NCBI GenBank assembly: GCA_014804645.1
Contig: JAAUZI010000028.1
Coordinates: 5,198 to 45,102, forward strand
Direction: 5' to 3'
DNA: 39,905 nt
Origin: Lachnospiraceae bacterium
Lineage (GTDB): Bacteria > Bacillota > Clostridia > Lachnospirales > Lachnospiraceae
Under the pieces are notes generated by a model. The model was not told where the DNA came from. It searched no databases and was given only the letters and a program-made list of their open reading frames with translations. Made by a program: the position numbers and the translations under genes. Below, one piece after another: positions 37,682-39,905 of the stretch (positions are counted from its first letter, which is position 1; each line of letters begins with the position of its first letter).

Positions 37682-38042
37682 ATTATATCAGAGAATTCCT
37701 TATCATACAAGGGATGAAGACACGACTTTTCAGGGGCATTGTTTTCTATTCGCTTTCCCGATTTTACCCTTTCATCCCCTATATTTCTAAGAATATTGAT
37801 ATTTATGCCGATAATATTGATGGCTACACTCTCAATTCTAACATTATAATTACATTAGCACAAGAAAAAAGGCTCTGCGCATTTCACTCCACACACGCAT
37901 CGATGCAGTGCCGCGACCTGGCCTGTGGTATGCACGGAAAGGGAAAGTTTGAAACTAACGTTTCAAATACTGATTAACGCAGTATCGCAAGCACAGCAGT
38001 AGTTGGCTTTGCCAACTACAGATATGCAGGAAAGAGGTAAAT
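37682..38042 (+). other. 361-bp region upstream of the GH30-like gene, with three tandem hairpins
   Basis: No convincing gene is seen. Within 72 nt of the end are TTTGAAAC/GTTTCAAA (37948-37967), ATACTG/CAGTAT (37967-37985) and GTAGTTGGC/GCCAACTAC (37999-38019). They would form three consecutive hairpins before the AAAGAGG site. This may be a regulatory leader for the glycosidase gene. Confidence 0.6.
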
Positions 38043-39584
38043 ATGAGAAAAAATATAAACATCCAAATCTGTCTGCTGGCGTCTGTACTGCTGCTCTCTG
38101 GCTGCGCCGCGACTGAGCAGCCCGCAGACACAGCTGTTTTTTCACAGGAGCAGACGACTGCGCCCGACTCCTTCCAAGAGCAGACAACGACTGAAACGCC
38201 CACAGAAGAAACCACACCCCTGCCCCAAGAAGATTCCACATCGGACGGACTCCGCACCTATCTCTTTGACGCGGATATTACCTATCAGACCATAGATGGT
38301 TTTGGCGCGGCCTACACCTGGTACTCCAACTGGGTGAATTACACAGACGACCCGGAGGAGGTCATGGACGCCCTCTTCTCCGACGCCAAAATGACGGTGC
38401 TGCGTTTTAAGAACGAGTACGAATACACTGCAGAGGGCACGGCACCCAATGTCTATACCATGGTTCAGTATTATACAGCTGCCAGAGAGCGCGCCGAGCA
38501 ATATGGGGAGGACGTAAAGGTACTTCTGTGCTGCTGGTCTCCCCCGGCCAGCTTAAAGGAGGGCGGCGACATCACCGGCTCCGCCACTCTGCGCAAGACA
38601 GAGAGCGGCGAATACTGCTATGAGGAGTATGCCGCCTGGTGGGCGGAGGCTGTAGCCTATTACCGGGATTACGGAATCCAGGTGGACTATATCAGCATCC
38701 AGAACGAAATTGAGTTCGCCGCAAGCTATGACGGATGTGTATTTGCCCCCAAGGAGACGGAGGAGCACGCCTCCTTTGCAAAGGCCTATCTGGCAGTGTA
38801 TGATGAGTTGCAGCGGCAATTCGGGGAGGACGCTCCACAGATGCTTGGACCCGAGACCATGAGCTGTAAGCTGAAAGACATACAGCCCTATATGGAAGAG
38901 ATTCTGGAAAATCGGCCGGAGACGGTGTATGGCATTGCCCACCATCTCTATGTCGGCGGCGACGCGGATAATGACGCCAACACGTCAAATCCCAGCTCCT
39001 TTACCTCCCAGTTTATGAGTCTGCGCAATCACTATGAGGACCTGGCCAAATGGCAGACAGAGTACTATGTGGGACACGCCATCGACACGGCGACACTAAT
39101 CAACAACGCTCTGATTTTTGAGGAGGTCAACTGCTATCTGTACTGGAGCGGCATATGGGACGATGCTGATTCGGACTTTGAGGGAGGCTATCTGATTGGC
39201 GTAAAAAACTGGAACTCATCCTACTGGAAAAGGAAGGCTGACTACTATGCCCTGAGGCACTTTTCCGAGTTTATACGTCCCGGCTATATCCGAATGGATA
39301 CCAAGAGCCAGAATGTGGCGATAAGCACCAGTGGCTTTATCAGCCCCCAGGGGGATAAGGCGGTGCTTGTGCTGATTAACAACGGCACAGAAGAACTGCA
39401 ATATCGGCTGGCGCCCTCTCACTACACTATAGAGAGCGCCGTGGTATACCAGTCGGTCTTCGGCCAGACATGCCCCTCGGAGGAGGGGCTGTATCAAAAT
39501 CTGGGGGATATGGGACCGGACGGCATACTGGTTCTCCCTGCAGGCAGCGTGACCACGGTGGATATCACGGGCAAAAAAAAATAG
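38043..39584 (+). CDS. secreted GH30-like glycoside hydrolase lipoprotein
   Basis: A 513-residue exported enzyme. The signal peptide ends in the lipobox LSGC, with Cys at residue 21. A threonine/glutamate-rich linker follows (about 25-70). The GH30 opening YQTIDGFGAAYTWYSNWVNY is at about residue 80. The acid/base Glu is in DYISIQNEIEFA near residue 223 and the likely nucleophile Glu in KWQTEYYVGHA near residue 340. A C-terminal beta domain is present. GH30 enzymes cut beta-glucosyl, xylan or fucosyl links; the substrate is not clear from sequence. AAAGAGG precedes ATG 38043. Confidence 0.85.
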   Translation: MRKNINIQICLLASVLLLSGCAATEQPADTAVFSQEQTTAPDSFQEQTTTETPTEETTPLPQEDSTSDGLRTYLFDADITYQTIDGFGAAYTWYSNWVNYTDDPEEVMDALFSDAKMTVLRFKNEYEYTAEGTAPNVYTMVQYYTAARERAEQYGEDVKVLLCCWSPPASLKEGGDITGSATLRKTESGEYCYEEYAAWWAEAVAYYRDYGIQVDYISIQNEIEFAASYDGCVFAPKETEEHASFAKAYLAVYDELQRQFGEDAPQMLGPETMSCKLKDIQPYMEEILENRPETVYGIAHHLYVGGDADNDANTSNPSSFTSQFMSLRNHYEDLAKWQTEYYVGHAIDTATLINNALIFEEVNCYLYWSGIWDDADSDFEGGYLIGVKNWNSSYWKRKADYYALRHFSEFIRPGYIRMDTKSQNVAISTSGFISPQGDKAVLVLINNGTEELQYRLAPSHYTIESAVVYQSVFGQTCPSEEGLYQNLGDMGPDGILVLPAGSVTTVDITGKKK

Positions 39585-39635
39585 GCTAGACAGAATTTAT
39601 TTTGCCCACATTACCAAAACTTCCAAAAACACCCA

Positions 39636-39664
39636 TTGCAAACATATGTTCTGTGTGGTAATAT
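39636..39664 (+). promoter_or_regulatory. promoter with LexA-like box
   Basis: TTGCAA (39636-39641), 17 bp, TAATAT (39659-39664). The box AAACATATGTTC (39640-39651) is one base off the Gram-positive LexA consensus GAAC-N4-GTTC and overlaps the -35, so SOS control of the next gene is likely. Confidence 0.65.
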
Positions 39665-39710
39665 AACTCTACCACTCTCATTTTCACTATTTTAAGGAAG
39701 GGGTGTTTTT

Positions 39711-39905
39711 ATGGAAAGCATACTGTGTGTCGACATTCCGATACAGATGATTTCCTGTACCGACACTAACGGAAAGATCACGCCGATGAGATTCCGATTC
39801 CGTGACAAAAATGGGGAAATCATCACAGTCACAATAGATAAGATACTGTCCGAAGATCAAGGCAGAAATCGCGTGGGGGCCAATTTTTCCTGCGTCGCCC
39901 AAATC
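39711..39905 (+). CDS. conserved hypothetical protein, N-terminus only (cut by window edge)
   Basis: The first 65 codons of a plus-strand gene: MESILCVDIPIQMISCTDTN, GKITPMRFRFRDKNGEIITV, then further beta-rich residues to the window end. AAGGAAGGGG lies upstream of ATG 39711. I recall similar small proteins in Clostridia next to SOS-type (Y-family) DNA polymerase genes. The LexA-like box in its promoter fits that, but the neighbour lies outside the window. Confidence 0.65.
   Translation, partial: MESILCVDIPIQMISCTDTNGKITPMRFRFRDKNGEIITVTIDKILSEDQGRNRVGANFSCVAQI

Overview
The window reads as chromosome of a gut-type Clostridia, most likely a Lachnospiraceae. The reasons are strong AGGAGG-type ribosome binding sites, mid-range GC, and families that I know mainly from that group (a DUF6033-type protein, a CD3324-type regulator, an Rpn/PD-(D/E)XK transposase-like nuclease, many XRE and MerR regulators). 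Family names come from reading the translations; no database search was run.

Layout. 1-5063: small housekeeping and accessory genes, including an SpoU/TrmH-type RNA methyltransferase between two ParB-like proteins, a GNAT acetyltransferase, and an XRE-HTH/orotate phosphoribosyltransferase (PyrE) fusion. 5064-13803: an accessory patchwork with a TipAL-like MerR regulator and its 19-bp-spacer promoter, a probably orphan immunity gene, a terpene-cyclase-fold protein plus a 70-bp relic of a paralogue, a radical SAM protein, a ClbS/DfsB-like protein, a P-loop kinase-like protein and a flavodoxin-like protein. 13936-17038 and 28093-30029: an FtsX-type ABC transporter and a two-component system. Their promoters carry the same three-box motif (CTTAAA at 21- and 11-bp spacing), so they look like one regulatory unit. 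About 10 kb separates them.

17118-26847: an integrative, phage-satellite-like element holds most of that gap. It has a zinc-ribbon tyrosine integrase, a divergent CI/Cro-like switch with operators in both promoters, a replication/recombination operon (ERF annealing protein, replication initiator, DnaC-like loader), and a separately promoted, attenuator-preceded scaffold and major capsid pair followed by a sigma-70-family factor. It also has a holin-like type I toxin with a convergent antisense promoter. No terminase, portal, tail or lysis gene is visible. Three nested pairs of direct repeats mark its ends.

30194-39905: an oligopeptide ABC operon (oppA-B-C-DF), a histidine phosphatase, a cytosolic chemoreceptor with a CZB domain, a secreted GH30-like glycosidase lipoprotein, and the start of a gene with a LexA-like box.

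The most unusual signal is a family of 93-94-bp hairpin leaders. Three full copies and one mini copy end 21-22 nt upstream of the start codons of four unrelated genes. Their ends are conserved while their stems covary. A second, unrelated structured leader of about 116 bp occurs twice inside the satellite element.
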